A stretch of 64,000 nucleotides of DNA from Maratus speciosus (Eukaryota > Arthropoda > Arachnida > Araneae > Salticidae), in NCBI GenBank assembly GCA_963932465.1, contig OZ010795.1:18349197-18413196 (forward strand), read 5' to 3'. Both the position numbers and the translations under genes were made by a program. The notes under the pieces were generated by a model. The model had not been told where the DNA came from, ran no database searches, and saw only the letters and a list, made by a program, of their open reading frames with translations. Of this stretch, positions 1 to 13,101 are shown one piece after another (the first letter of the stretch is position 1; each line of letters begins with the position of its first letter).

Positions 1-128
1 GCATGTTGCAAATATGCAACGTGGTGATACAAAGGCTTAAATTATTTGGCTTAATTTCCTCCTGTCAGGTATCCGAAGGTACATTTGCTGAAGAATGAAA
101 ATAGCCTGTCAAAATTGAATGTTTACAT

Positions 129-131
<3 letters not shown>

Positions 132-182
<51 letters not shown>
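132..182. repeat. poly(A) tract, 51 bp
   Basis: An uninterrupted run of A ends directly at the left end of the fold-back element that follows. It may be a slippage tract, or the tail of an upstream retroposon into which or beside which the element landed. Only the run itself is certain. Confidence 0.95.
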
Positions 183-183
<1 letters not shown>

Positions 184-185
<2 letters not shown>

Positions 186-450
186 AACAAGGAGACCACC
201 AAACATGATGCTCACAGATTTTGATGATTTTAAAGTATGTTGTAGGGATCATATCCCTTAATTATTCCCGTGAAAGTTTTTTCTTCAAATGGGACTTAGT
301 TTTCTCGAAATCGACGGTCAAAATTCAGCATACTTTTCAAATACTTATTTATTGCTCTTCAGAACGTGTACATATGTTGGCGTGGAGGTAACGCGCATGT
401 GCGCTATTCCGTAGATGGCGGGTTTGAACCCAGCTTCTACCCCCTTTTTT
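184..450 (+). repeat. Left inverted arm, with tRNA-like motif
   Basis: This is the left copy of the inverted arm pair. At about 374-447 it contains a motif that resembles a tRNA 3' half: a T-arm-like hairpin GGGTTTGAACCC (B-box-like), a short GC-rich hairpin around 395-406, and a run of T directly after, as in Pol III transcription units. The partner arm at 3118-3382 carries a decayed version. The tRNA resemblance is by eye; the A box is weak. Confidence 0.6.
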
Positions 451-1379
451 TTTTCTTTTTAAATTAATATTACATTTTTGCCACGTTACAAGTTTTACAT
501 TGATTTAAGACTTCAGCAACTTTGAAAATTTTGATATTTTCTATCAAATTACATTTACATTTTCGATTTTTTATGAGCATTTAAATTATTAAACTTATTT
601 ATATATAGCTATATCTTCTTCTTAAAACTTCTATTACTGTTTACATTTATATATATTTTGGTATTTATCACAGTTATGAAATGATGCACGATATTTTTTC
701 TTACATTCTATATAAGATAATTGACTAGGAAGAAAAAATACAAAATAATGTTTACTTTTACTATTTATTTGTTTTAAATGTAACGAATGCAATAAGTTAA
801 CTATTGAAATGCAAAAATGTTTATCATTACTGACATCGCCATTATTAATTTAGTAAATATGCAATTAATCGGGTGATACGTATCGTAATACTATTCAAAC
901 CATAAAATAGCGATAAAAAATCACAATAAAAACAACTTATTTGCATGAATTTATTTTAACGATATTGGAAGAACGCATAAACTAACATAATATATATTCT
1001 TTAAATACTTAATTTTTTCATGTATTAAATAGCGGAGCGAAATCAGAAAAAGGAAAATTTTATTTATTCTGATACTACAGCAAAAGCACAGCAGAAGTTT
1101 TTTTTTAATATTTCTTATTTATACGATAAATATCTCACATTTTTGCATTACCTGTTCAAATTTTAAGAATGACGTCAACAATATTTATAATTGTTAGAAT
1201 AAAAAATATTTTAAATATAATCTGTCATTTTTTACTTCCTTCAATCTATTCAAGAAGCATTGGATTCGTGAAAATTTTCGACTTCCGGTTTTCGACGAAT
1301 GCAAACGTTTTAGGGGTCAGAGATCCCCAAACACATGTTTTCACAAAATGTCTGTGAGTCTGTCTGTATGTGACACAAA

Positions 1380-2480
1380 TATTGTGGGAACTCTATTTCA
1401 AGAACTAATACACGAAATTTAATTAAAATTTATATTCCTATAGTCCCTTATATAAATTGGTGCTGAATAGTTTTTGGTGTAAATCGCCCTACAGGTGGCG
1501 CTGCTATGCTGCATTTTGTAGGATTTCCGAAATAGCTCTATGGCAAAAACTAATGCACGTATTTTTTATAAAACTTCAAATTCAGTTAGTCCTTGAAATG
1601 ACTTGGTTTTGTTTACGTTTTGGTGTATATCGCCCTGCAGGCGGCGCTGCTGTGCTGCATTTTACAGGATTGACACGATTTCCGCAATAGCTCTATCTCT
1701 AGAAGTAATGCACACATTTTCATCAAACTTCTGGTTCAGTTAGCCCTTGATATGAAATGATGCTGACTACGTCTTCTTGTAAATCACACAATAGCTGGCT
1801 CTGCAGTGATCAATTTTGCACGATTTCCTCAATAGCTCTATCTCAAGAACTAATGCACGAATTTTCATCAAACTTCAGATTCAAGTATACCTTGATTAAT
1901 ATTGCTGCTGATTTTAGTGTTGATGTAAATCGCTCAATAGGCGACGCTACTATGCTGCATTTCTCATGATTTGCGGAATAGCTCTATCTCTAGAAGTAAT
2001 GCACACATTTTCATCAAACTTCTGGTTCAGTTAGCCCTTGATATGAAATGATGCTGACTACGTCTTGTTGTAAATCACACAATAGCTGGCTCTGCAGTGA
2101 TCAATTTTGCACGATTTCCTCAATAGCTCTATCTCAAGAACTAATGCACGAATTTTCATCAAACTTCAGATTCAAGTATACCTTGATTAATATTGCTGCT
2201 GATTTTAGTGTTGATGTAAATCGCTCAATAGGCGACGCTACTATGCTGCATTTCTCATGATTTGCGGAATAGCTCTATCTCAAGAACTAATGCACGATTT
2301 TCCCCCAAACTTCATATTCAATTAGACGTAGACATAAGTTGATGATGATTGGGTTCAGGTGAAAATCACACTATAGGTGTGCTCTGCTATGCTGCATTTT
2401 GCTGGATTCACACGATTTCAGTGATAGTCATATCTGAAGAACTAATGCATGGAATTTCATCATTTTAGAATCTTCATGCT
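1380..2480 (+). repeat. 146-bp tandem repeat with 291-bp dimer
   Basis: The motif TAATGCAC (or a close variant) recurs at about 1407, 1551, 1706, 1851, 1997, 2142, 2288 and 2443, that is every 145-155 bp. Each unit also carries a segment resembling GGCGCTGCTATGCTGCATTT. Two adjacent dimers (about 1690-1980 and 1981-2271) are almost identical, with one difference seen in the compared coding-length stretch. This shows a recent duplication of a two-unit block inside an older monomer array. The short ORFs here are repeats of each other and do not look like genes. Confidence 0.85.
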
Positions 2481-3117
2481 GAGCATAGATTGCCACTTAA
2501 TTTTGGCATTGCGATAGCGAATTTTCAAGTATTGGCATGCATGAGATAGAAGAAAGTTTTGGGATTGGTACATCCGACCAGTTATCTGTGCAAATAAAAA
2601 CAAATGTTGAGTTCGAACTTTACAGATAAAAGTATTCAGAGGATATTAACTATTTACACATTTTGTATAAAATGTTACTACTAGGTATTACTACTTTAAA
2701 ATTTTATTACTCTTTTGCAAATACGGAATTGAATTTATCTAATCACAAATACGTTTAAGAGATTCGATATAAAACTTTTTTTTCAGAAATTATGGAAAAA
2801 AAAATTATAAATTTCCATTTAAAATTCCATTAAAAAAATACATACATATGTTACTATTATAGATCAGCGCTTAAAATATGAAAATTTAAATAACAATAAA
2901 TTTCATTTAAAAAAAAAAGAAATTCTAGACAAAAATTAGTTTCATTTTCGTTAAAGGAAATATTAGCTTAAAAATTGAAGAAAAAATATAAATTTTCATA
3001 AAAATTTCGAAAATGCAAATGTAGTTTATTAGGAAAATATCAAAAAGTTCAAAGCTGCCTAATTCCTAAATCATCATAAAACTTGCAACATGTTAAAAAT
3101 ATAATGTTATTTTTTTT

Positions 3118-3382
3118 TTTAAAGAGGTAAAAGTTAGTTTTGACCCGGCTATTTGCGGTATAGCGTATCTGCGAATTACCCCCACGCCACCAAATACTCT
3201 TTTTAAGCAGCAGAACGTAGGTATTAGAAAAGTATGCTGAACTTTGACCCTCAATTTCTCAAAAACTAAGGTCCATTTGAAGAAAAACTTTCACAGGAAT
3301 AATTAGGGGTGTGACCCCTACGAAATACTTTAAAATAATCAAAAACTGTGTGCATCATGTTTGGTGGTCCCCTTGTAAGTAC
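3118..3382 (-). repeat. Right inverted arm of the fold-back element
   Basis: This is the reverse-complement partner of 184-450. The best-matched stretch is the outer 100 bp, around 3285-3380. The tRNA-like part is more degraded here than on the left: its B-box-like hairpin is no longer self-complementary. Confidence 0.6.
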
Positions 3383-5390
3383 GGTAGAAATTCAGTATAA
3401 AAAATTTAATCGTATTAAGCTTATTAAGACGACAATTAGGTTATTTTTTCAAGGTTAATTTAAATAAGTTAAATTTCCCAATCAAATAACTATAAGTGAT
3501 GTCGAAATCCGGAATGATTTTTTTGTTTTGTTTCTATAAACGATTCTAAAATAAATATTAAATTTCAATAATTTAGATAAGAGGTTTATATTTAATGTTT
3601 GGTTCAAGTACTATTTCTGGTGCATCAAATATACCAAACGAATGGCTTTCGAAACCTCGCTTGGGAAATAAATACTTAGTAACATCACTACTAATTTTAA
3701 TAATATTTACGCAGATTTTAACTGAATTTTTATTTAATATAAATATTCTACAAATCAGTCGAAACAGGATAATAATTTTAAATTAATTGTCAGTTTTTCT
3801 TTTTTTTAACTTTATGCAAAACCACCTTTTTTTTCCTTTTGAGGAATAAAAAATAATAATAAACCATTATTTTAAGAGAATACTAAAATAGTACATACTG
3901 AAACAAAAACAATCTTTTAATTTTACAGAAATTGTCAGTCAGGGCACCGTATTAAACTAGTTATTTTACATAAATAATCCGTATTTATTACGAATTGACT
4001 TGCAAACAGAATCTTTCCAATATATACCTTTACAATGTACTTTAAAAAATTCGTGTTATTTTCAATAATAAAAAGGCTTACACAATTTTTAATTGTATTT
4101 TTATTTTAAAATAAATATTCCAAAAACCTGATAATTTTAATTAATTTTAATATAAATATTCCAAAAATCATCAAAATCTGATAATATTTTTAAATTTATC
4201 TTTATATTTTATTATATTTGACCTTTCTATGCAAAACTAATATGTGTCTTTTCTTTTCTCGGAAAACATTAAGAGAATACTAAAACGTTACACAATGAAG
4301 CCAAATTTTTTAAACGCAAATCTTCTTCTCAGAATGTTAATGGGTTTCTTCAAGTAAGTCTTCGAAATTTTAATGAAACATTATACACTAAGTTGAACTA
4401 ACGTTGAATACGAAATAAAAAAGTTATCTATTCAAAATATCTCTTTCAGCAGAATTACAATCAGTAACTCATGAAATTCACTAAATTTCGGAATATCCTG
4501 CTTTCTCTAATTATATGAAATGTTAGAAGAACATTTTGTCGAATTCCATGAATTGAATTCACTGTGTATTTTAATGAGAATGCTTGAAAAACATCAATTT
4601 TTCTAGATATTTTTTAATTGTAAATATTTCCAATGAAGTATCGATATTGTACAACAGTTGCTGTTTACTGGGAATATTTTCAATGAAACTTCAATATTGT
4701 ACAAATATTATCAGAAAAATGGGCAAACGTAAGAAAATATTCCGGAATAACCATTAACTTAGTAAAACATTTTAGGGGCTATTATGATTAGAAACATTAT
4801 TACAATTTTTAAATTTATTTGAAACCATTTTTTTCCGGAAAGCTTATTTACAAAATATTAAAAGTATATTGCTAAAATTGGCGAGTATTGGCTAAATATG
4901 TTCCAGGTGTAAACACCCAAATATATCGGGATAATATTTCATGCCAATGCTGAACCAATGGACCAATATTTAGCCAAGACATAGTCAATATTGGTTGCCT
5001 ACTTAATACTAGATACTTATCTTTATATATTAAAAAAATGCTGTTTTAAATAGTATTTTTGTAAGTATTTATAAGAGACATTTAAGAAACTCGTCATTAA
5101 TTTTTAATTTGTTGATATGTGGCTAGTATCTATAGCATTTCTGGAATTTGAATTTTTATGTTTTAAAATTTAGAAATCGCTTTTCAGTTTGCCTGATTAG
5201 TTTCTATCTGATGTTTTACATAATAAAAAAAAAATGTCAACTCTAATTTCGAAAAAAATTCTGTCATATACTACTAATAAAAAATATTTGCTTTTAAATA
5301 AATTTTTATTGCATTATAAATATAATGAATTTAGAAACTACATTCTGGTAATTAGATACTGGTATTTCATATTTAACTTTCACTATTTGA
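3383..5390. other. No gene recognised; AT-rich spacer
   Basis: The stretch is AT-rich with frequent stops in all frames. The only structure seen is around 4880-4990, where ATTGGCTAAATAT and its near reverse complement ATATTTAGCCAA lie about 80 bp apart, possibly a small decayed inverted-repeat element. The 63- and 69-codon ORFs have low-complexity, AT-driven composition and no recognisable domain. Confidence 0.6.
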
Positions 5391-5394
5391 TACG

Positions 5395-5570
5395 TCCACC
5401 TGCTTGTATAGTGGTTAGGGTGCTGGTAAGTAGACAAGAGTAGAATTGTAATCAGGCATGGGTTTTTAGAGAGGGTCGTACCGAACTTTACACGGTGGTC
5501 CTGGCCTGTTTAGCCTCGTGTGCAAAAAATGAGAGAAGCGGCCGTTGTCAACCCACCTCAATTTGTTTAT
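5395..5570 (+). repeat. Possible decayed tRNA-derived SINE
   Basis: A GC-richer island in AT-rich DNA includes TATAGTGGTTAGGGTGCTGG, which resembles a tRNA D-arm/A box. A B box is not intact. Moderate GC content and a sharp compositional border fit an old SINE fragment, but no target duplication or tail is clear. Confidence 0.3.
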
Positions 5571-7168
5571 TATACTTTTATTCAAAACTTCACTTTATTT
5601 TATTTCCTTAGTTTAAGAGAATAAAAGAGTTTAATAGAATAATGAAACATCACAAAATGAGGTAAAACAAATTTGCTCTCAGAATAAGCATTTGCACTCT
5701 TCTTTTGAAATTATATTGGATAAAAAAAAATTATTCAAAAGTATTCTCATTTATTCAATTTGAAGCTGCAGTGCGCATTTATTTCAATTTCTGAAAATCT
5801 TTTATTTTAAAATTTTGTGAAACACTAAAAGAACTCTTGGACGTGTCCGTGAACATACGAGCGGAGGGAAAGTTCCGTATCCAATTCTGGAAGATTTGGC
5901 GGTATTTTGGACAGGCTTTTTTTTGGGGGGGGGGGGGATGGGATAAAAGTTTTGATGTAATTCTTTGCATATTTTTTCAGAAAATTGTGTATTCTTGGGT
6001 AGAGACAACAAAAAGATAATTTTAAGGAATGGTATTCTAGTGAATTCTGGAGGGCTTTGTTTCCCCTAGAAACTCTGTAAAAGTCAGCATAATCTCTAAT
6101 GAATTGACAAAAGTTCCCTTTGATGAAGAAGTTTGAAGTAATATGTTGTCACTTCTAAGTTTTGAAGCAACACAAAATAAATAATATAGATTCCATTTTA
6201 TAAATGCATTACTTTTGATTTTGAAATCGATTACGAATGGAACGAATTATTCTAGAAACTTTTTGAAGTAAAATATATGTAAAGTTATTATTAATATGCG
6301 TTTAATCAATAATATAGTACAAATGCAGTCATTTATGTTGGAAACTGTAAATTGATTTACAGCTTCTACACATTTCTCTTATGAAGTTTAGTTTAGTTCT
6401 CATCTTACGCATTTGAAAATGATCGGAATTGCATAAAGTTTTGAATATTTTCTTTTACAATGAATCTTTCAAACGCAATTTCTAATCTTTGAAACGTAAT
6501 CCTCATGTTTTCACATTCAGCTATCTTATTGTTGTCTTTTTCTTATTTCACCCGTTATTATATTCGTTCGTTTCATACAAATTATTAGATGTACTAGCTT
6601 AATGAATCAGGATATATTTTGAGTAAATAGTGTAATTAAATTTTAACATAGTTGCAGTAGATGCACGTTGAATAAATCCCGGTCAACACTAACCGCTTAC
6701 AACCTTTAGGACGAGCCTCATTTAATGACGTTTAAATTTTTATAACCAGTATTTCTATAATATTTTTCGTTTTAATTAATCCAACAATTCTATAATTAGA
6801 CACGGTCTCCGTCTCCTTATTATATCATCCTCCTATGGATTATCTTATCTGAATTTATCGCCCTTTCATATATCTTTAATAGTTTCGTTTTCTTTAAAGT
6901 TGCATTTTTTTAAAAATATCTCTTTATCATTTTTTATTTTTATTATAGTACATCTACTGTGATATGCTAGACATTTTTTCTGTGATTGCTCTATGATGCG
7001 ATATACCAATACTCATCCACTGGAAATGAAGTTGCATTGCAACTGGGTATCCCAGCAAAGCAATCACCAGTTCACATGATTAGACAAGGCAATGTTTACA
7101 ACTAGAATATTCTGGTATTAACAAACGAAATATACGCCTCTATATAAAACGTATACGTGACACCGTTT
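5571..7168. other. No gene recognised
   Basis: The sequence is AT-rich and holds a T-run followed by a G-run near 5919-5938. The overlapping small ORFs on both strands around that run come from the homopolymers. Nothing else is supported. Confidence 0.6.
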
Positions 7169-7180
7169 TTAAGGGGTTAA
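7169..7180. repeat. Solo piggyBac-like MITE end
   Basis: TTAAGGGGTTAA is the same terminal motif, including the TTAA, as at the right end of the 211-bp element at 59546-59756. No partner left end was found within several hundred bases, so this is a truncated copy or a chance match. Confidence 0.35.
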
Positions 7181-7439
7181 ATAAGTTAAATTACCAGCAA
7201 GAACGAACTTCTTTAAACGTAATATATGCAAAACAAAAAGCATAACTTACGAAATTTAAGCAATATGCTTGCGCTCCATTCGTTTGTTTTACTATTGTTG
7301 AAATTGACTTATAGTTGAAAATATTTGTTGTTGTAATTTAGCACGCGTGGTTTAGCGGAAAGTTACTTTTACTGTTATTACGACTGTTGGAACTCTACTG
7401 TTGACAGCATAACTTGTTTGTATAATACTTTCAGCCTGT

Positions 7440-7492
7440 TTAAAGAGAGGTGTTTTGCCCGTGGAGCTTGAACCCCCACCGGATGAGGTACC
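7440..7492 (-). repeat. tRNA 3'-half-like remnant
   Basis: On the minus strand a segment reads GTGGGGGTTCAAGCTCCACG, which resembles a T-arm (stem, B box, stem) and is GC-rich against its surroundings. No cloverleaf can be completed, so it is probably a SINE or tRNA-pseudogene fragment. Confidence 0.3.
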
Positions 7493-7499
7493 CCCCTAA

Positions 7500-10398
7500 A
7501 ACTACTTAAATAATATATTAGCATCGACATTCAACTTGTGTGAAACATTTCAGGAAAACAAACTGAATGAAAGTATCTCAAAAATCGATTTCAAAATTTG
7601 ACACAATCAGACAACAAACAAAGTTCAATCGTGTAATAATTAAAAAAAAATACCTGTCCACGTTTTTCAAATAACTCTTTCTTTCGTTGCAAACCTGTCT
7701 TTTAAAATCGGTTTATAAAACAAAAAGAGACTAAAATTACATAGCTTTATTTATCAGTTTCTACTCAAAATTGTCTTTTACTATTACTTAATACTAAGGT
7801 ATTTATACCAACGACTAACAGCAGCAGCAGGAGAAAATATAATCAAACACGATGGTAAATATATGACTTAATCAATATGAGCCATGCATTCAAATTTTAA
7901 ATACAACTATTTTCGAAAAGTATTCGAATAATTCTTCGTATTCTTTAAACGCACAATTCTACGATTTAATAAGGAGAACTATTCAGAAATAGTGATAATC
8001 CAAAACCTTGATATTTGTCACTTGTGCATTTAATATCAATCATTAAACTTGATTTACTCGGATTAATATAATTTGTACACCACGGGACGTTAAAAAAACC
8101 TTAATATGAGTGTTACAATTTACATTGTTAAGAAATAGGGGCAAATAGGCCTGTGTTAAGGTTTTTTAATAATATTGCATTTCCTGGTAATTGTGTTTTA
8201 CTTAATATCTTCTAAAACAATATTTTTAAAAAAGAAATTTGGCTATATAGGGTGTACAAAATATAGTTTTGATTTGCGATTTGCTAGAGCAATTAAGGGC
8301 TATGATGCAGACATAAATGATTTATGTCCATTTTGACAAATACCCAATAAATATATATTTAATGTTTTAAGTAGTTTGCAGGGCACTGAGTCCAGTGACT
8401 GCAAAATCAACATAATTCGAAAGTTTTTTTTTTTTTTTTTTTTACTATATATTTTGATTCTTATAATATAATTAACTGACAGCAGACAAACATATTTAGA
8501 TTTATGAAATATAGGACGCACAGAAAAGCTAAAAAAATATTTAGCACTTCTCTGTAGCACAAGTGTTTTTCACTGGTGAAAATCTTAAATTTTAGATAAA
8601 TCTTATGTAATTTTTGAAATGATTGATTTAATTAATTCTGTGCGAGCTAAAGAATGTACTAACTATTAAATTTCGTACAAGGAAGCTGATTATGATTATT
8701 GTAGACTTGCAAAACTACCTAAAACGCGCCCAGATCATTTAATAAATGTTGCCCTTGTTCCTTCCGCAACTTTTTGTAATTCGATATTATTGTTCTGTAA
8801 CTCAACTTAACTATCTCCGACTGTGAGTTTTTATTTATAGCTGAAATGATAATTTGTAATCACTCCATAAATAATTCGAACCACTCAAGGTAATTAAAAA
8901 ATAAATAAAAATATACAATTTGCATTTTTTTTTGACAAATACAGGGTGCGTTCACCTTTCAAAAATTCATAAAATTTTAATAAATTATCGCAGTGGTTTG
9001 CACTGTAAGATTTTTCCTACTATACTTTTTTGTAGCAAAGGAAGAAATCATTTTTTCCTTTTTTGTGGGATATGACATTTCCTGAAAAAGACATTTAACT
9101 TCATGTTTTGCGTTGCGCTTCATCAAGATATAAACTCAAAAACGAACTGAAGTCAACCTATCTTCCTTCTCTCTCTGCTTTTCCATCCAAAATTAGCATT
9201 CCCTATTTTTGACATCAATGGTGAATGGTGCTTATTGTTACAGTACTTCACTAATACGTCATTTGTGTATTACTAGAAAAATGTAAAAAATAAATATAAA
9301 TTACATTTGGAACAGGAGTTTTATGAATATGTGTGCTACTGAAGGAATCTTCACAAATCAAGGTAAGAAACTTTTTTCATTACCTTAGATTCAAACTGTA
9401 CGTTATTTTATGTACATATGCAATTTACTTTCTATTTATTCTTATATGTTTTGTTTCAAAATTTCCTAACGTCTGTCCAGTGTTACTGTTCACCTCGATA
9501 AGATAACTTAACATTTTTTTTTTTTAAATTTGAGCTAAAATAAATTATTTCCAAGTTTGAATTAAAAGGAAACTTGTTAAATATAAGTTTTCGATGTGTC
9601 AACGGACATGAGAAAAATTCTTTGATCTGCTTTTTGTTATTGACACAAAAAATCTGGCTCTTTGACAAATCTTGTGCGCAAACTGCACCTCAACACGGAA
9701 ATTTGTTATTTGTTTTAAAAAAGTATTTGAAATAAGAATGAACGTACGGAACACACTGCATATGAATGAAATTGTGTTGTTTAAATGCCTCTGTCTTTAG
9801 TTACAATTTAACGCCGATACAGCGATATGTAAGTAATAAACAGACTTTTTTGAAATTATTTTTATTATTAATATGATACTTCAAAAGAGGTGTATTATCC
9901 ATGGCTAGAATCACAAACGCAATAATAAGTGTAATAAAAATTTTCAAAATAAAAAGAAATATACAGTGTTAAAAAGCAATTTCTCAATTTAACATTTAGT
10001 TTCAAGGCCAGGTTACAGCCTAGGAAAATTTTTAACACTTTATTTTCAAAAGAAAAAAAATTTAGTAACACAATTATGTTGTTAAAAAAGGCAAAAAATA
10101 TTTAAATCCATGGGTAGGCTACTATTTCTCAAATCAGTGTTGCTGTTGTTGTTAATTTACAGACTCAAAAATATCACTCTGAAAGCCGAAGAAGTGAAAC
10201 TGAAATAAAATAAAAATGTACTTCAAATACAAGTGTGACACATAAAATACATCAGAGAAAAACAATGTAATTATTTGATATATTTACTTACTAGAAATTC
10301 ATTTCATTATGTAGTGGTGCGAGGAGATCAAGAAGCATATGAAAAATAGAAAACAGCAACAAATATGTTACTGGAAAGAAATAGTTACATCTTACCTA
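7500..10398. other. No gene recognised
   Basis: This AT-rich spacer contains a T-tract at about 8424-8443. The 86-codon minus-strand ORF over that tract is explained by the homopolymer (it encodes a lysine run) and has no domain signature. A lone ACAGGGTG near 8941 resembles the end of some TIR elements, but no partner end is visible. Confidence 0.6.
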
Positions 10399-10960
10399 TC
10401 TACTATATATATAAAATGAAAAGGAGAATTTCGTTTCCGCTGCTTATATCTTGAGAAATTGATTTTGATGAGGCTTGCTCTCGTAATAAGATAATTTTTG
10501 AGGAAAGGTTTTAGTATATAATACATTGTTCTACGCTGCGTAGTTTTAGAATTATGTGGGAAAGTTCTATAATCAGGTGAATCCGATGCAGTGCGCTACT
10601 TTTTTTTAAATTCAGATTTATAGATTTGCAACACTTTTCTGAAATGGTAAAATTCCCCTTGTTTTATTCTTAATTAATATGTCATTAAATAAGGCGGATT
10701 TAACTGTTTCAAAAAAGTTGTGCCAATCAAGAAAATTTAAATAAGTAGCCATTTGCAACACTGATGCGATAATTAATGTTTAGCCTTTTTAAAAAGTTAT
10801 ACGGGCGATTTTAAAGATATTAGTACTGTTAGTTAGATAATTTTTAATGGATGGTTTTAGTATATTGCTTATCGTTCTATCGCTCTTTAACAAATCTTTC
10901 TGTAATTCATCAAGTAAAATTGATCCACTAACAGACAACAGAAATAAATGTGATTTAGAA
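10399..10960 (+). mobile_element. Helitron-type 5' fragment
   Basis: The segment begins TCTACTATATATATAAAATG and then matches, with gaps, the copies at 17345-17560 and 55724-56350. Shared pieces include TTATGTGGGAAAGTTC and a stretch around 10880-10940 that matches about 56260-56330. TC followed by a TATA-rich start is typical of Helitron 5' ends. No CTAG 3' end is visible, so the copy appears truncated. Part of it (about 10665-10735) also resembles the inside of the MITE at 59546-59756. Confidence 0.5.
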
Positions 10961-13040
10961 AGTAACTTGTGAAATGAACCTATTTAGCGCAAGTCAGTGT
11001 CATTGCTCTCTACTATGTAATTTAACTTATTTCATGTATGTAAAGATGAAATTGTGTAATCCATTGCCCATCAATTTCCTGAACGACTATAATCATAAAA
11101 TTTATGTATACAGTACATTTCAAATGACAGTACAATATTTTATTAGTAATAAAACTTCGTTTCAGATTAATAATTAGTAAACGAGACAACATTTTATGAA
11201 CAGAAATACTATTTGATTCCATCTCGTTTTATATAGTATAAGAAAAAATATGGCCTTGCTTACTTGTAAGTGTTTACTTCAAATATATCGCGTTTTTAAA
11301 ATTAAAATTATTTTTTTGTCCTTGAAATGTAATTTAGCCTTCATGCATTCGAAAATACGATTAAAAAAAAAAATTCTGAATACTTTAAAGATTTGATTCT
11401 GAGATCTTGAAAAAGACATTTTATCGTTAACGAAATGGAATTCTTCGAAGACGTCACCAGTCCCTTGATGCTTCGATAAAAATAATCTATTTCTTTGTCA
11501 GATTCTCTTTTCACTTGAAGTCGAGACTATTGACTGTCAATTTTCATTTCTCTAAATGAAAATCGTTACGAATAAAATATTAAGAAGAAACGCAATTTAT
11601 CATCTTGATTCAAAGATAAAATATATAATATGAACTTTAAAAAGTTCGCTGCTTTACTTAAAAGGCAATTAAAATAACGAAAAAGATGCTACAAGTTAAA
11701 AATATACATTTTATATAAAACTTCTTACAACTTTCAAGCTTTTCCAAGCTCATCACCAGAGAATATTTTAATAACTAAATGTTGTTTATCTATACAAATA
11801 CGTCACTTTGTTTTGAAAATGAGAGAGACAATAAAATTATTAGAGTTGAAAGTAGAAGTAGCAATTTCTTGTATTAAATTTAATTAGAGAAAATATATAC
11901 TATTATTAACTGCAGTTCCATTTATTTTATGACATCATTCTGTTCTCACGCTGTAACACTGTAATCATTATAACATCTTTTTCATTATTTTAGTTGCCTT
12001 TTAAGTAAGTCTCTGAACATTTTAAAATACACATTATATTTTTTATGTTGGAAAATCGTCATTTTTACATTTTTGTACAAATCGACCTCAAGAAAGAAAA
12101 CTGCCAATGCTGTTCATTTATATGATATAAAAAAGAAAAATATTTTTTATTACATACAGAAGAAAATACGTGATTTATATTTATTAAAATTTGTACTACT
12201 AAATATGTCATTACGAAAGTAAATGAAACGCTGTGGGATATGCAGGTGGACGAATGTTTAAATAATTCAATGGATGATTATATGATTTGATTTAAGCTTC
12301 AAAATAAAAATGTTATTTCGCCATGTAACAGTTGGAAGTGGCAGTTTTCCTTTTTAGGACAGAAAATAATTTTCTTAGTTTATTCTTTGATTTATCAATA
12401 AAACTACTATAATTTAATCTGTTATTATTATATTCTGAAATTATTGCTCTATAATTTTCAAAAGGTTTCAACTCTTATGCGCTGAATGTACATTATTGTC
12501 ATTATCACACACATTTGGAATTTAACAGAGTAAAGATTCAAAACCCAAGTTGGCATTTTTATTTCATCTGTCCTGGGATTCCTACTGAACAAATGTAATA
12601 AATATTTGTTAACTTAAAACTATTCATTTGTTGATGAGTCCGATGTGTGTACGTACTTAAAATGTTAGAATTTGATAAAATTTCTATACAAAGAAACAAG
12701 AAAGTGTGAAATGACCCATGTAAGCAGCTACGTGCTATCCGCTACAAAAATAATTGACTTGGTTTTGGTATTTACCGTTCTCAAATCACATAAAAATACA
12801 TACTTCATTTGTCAGTAGATAGTAAAATCAGGAAAAAACCTTCGACCTTAATTCATCAATGAAGAGATGAATTTAGTTTGTTTTAGAAGTGTGCCAAACA
12901 TTGTGAGCTCGCTATTCCTTCAAAGTGAATCATTTTTTATTATTGATATTTCATAGTATCCACGCTAAGCAACTTAATTTGCTATTTTTTGAATATAAAA
13001 TATTTTTTAAGTTATAATTTCTATTTTTTGTTTACAATAA
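10961..13040. other. No gene recognised
   Basis: The spacer is AT-rich. Overlapping 66-67 codon ORFs on opposite strands near 10974-11222 have no recognisable domain and look like shadows of each other. The last 100 bases resemble 54100-54213, upstream of the second copy of the conserved exon-like segment. Confidence 0.6.
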
Positions 13041-13044
13041 GGCT

Positions 13045-13101
13045 GACTTTACCATATATCAGTTGTCTGATGAGGAAGAAGCTGCAATAAAATTGTTTCA
13101 G
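13045..13101 (+). pseudogene. Exon-like segment DFTI-QLSD-EEA-IKLFQ (copy A)
   Basis: Nineteen codons here align without gaps to 54214-54270. The two copies encode DFTIYQLSDEEEAAIKLFQ and DFTISQLSDDEEATIKLFQ. Most nucleotide differences fall at third positions and keep the amino acid, which suggests that the source sequence was under protein-level selection. The acidic stretch resembles N-terminal regions of some transposases, but I do not recognise the family. It lies directly left of the Helitron start. Confidence 0.45.

Larger units (their letters stand above)
184..3382. mobile_element. Fold-back (long-TIR) non-autonomous DNA element
   Basis: The sequence at 184-450 reappears as its reverse complement at 3118-3382. 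The outermost part reads ACAAGGAGACCACCAAACAT on the left and, read inward from the right, ACAAGGGGACCACCAAACAT. Similarity continues through the arms with scattered substitutions and small indels. The interior of about 2.7 kb has no transposase-like ORF, but holds a 146-bp tandem array (1380-2480) and AT-rich filler. I could not identify a convincing target duplication, so the superfamily is open. Long arms plus internal tandem repeats match the general build of fold-back elements. The same arms could also be two independent insertions of one short element in opposite orientation. Confidence 0.6.

Noticed and set aside
4880..4990. Possible small inverted-repeat element
   Set aside because: Only about 13 bp of imperfect inverted match in AT-rich DNA, and no target duplication.
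5779..6019. Overlapping small ORFs on both strands
   Set aside because: They run through a T-run/G-run and encode proline, lysine or glycine strings. They are shadows of each other with no domain.
8300..8560. 86-codon minus-strand ORF
   Set aside because: Part is a lysine run from a homopolymer. No similarity to a known family could be seen.
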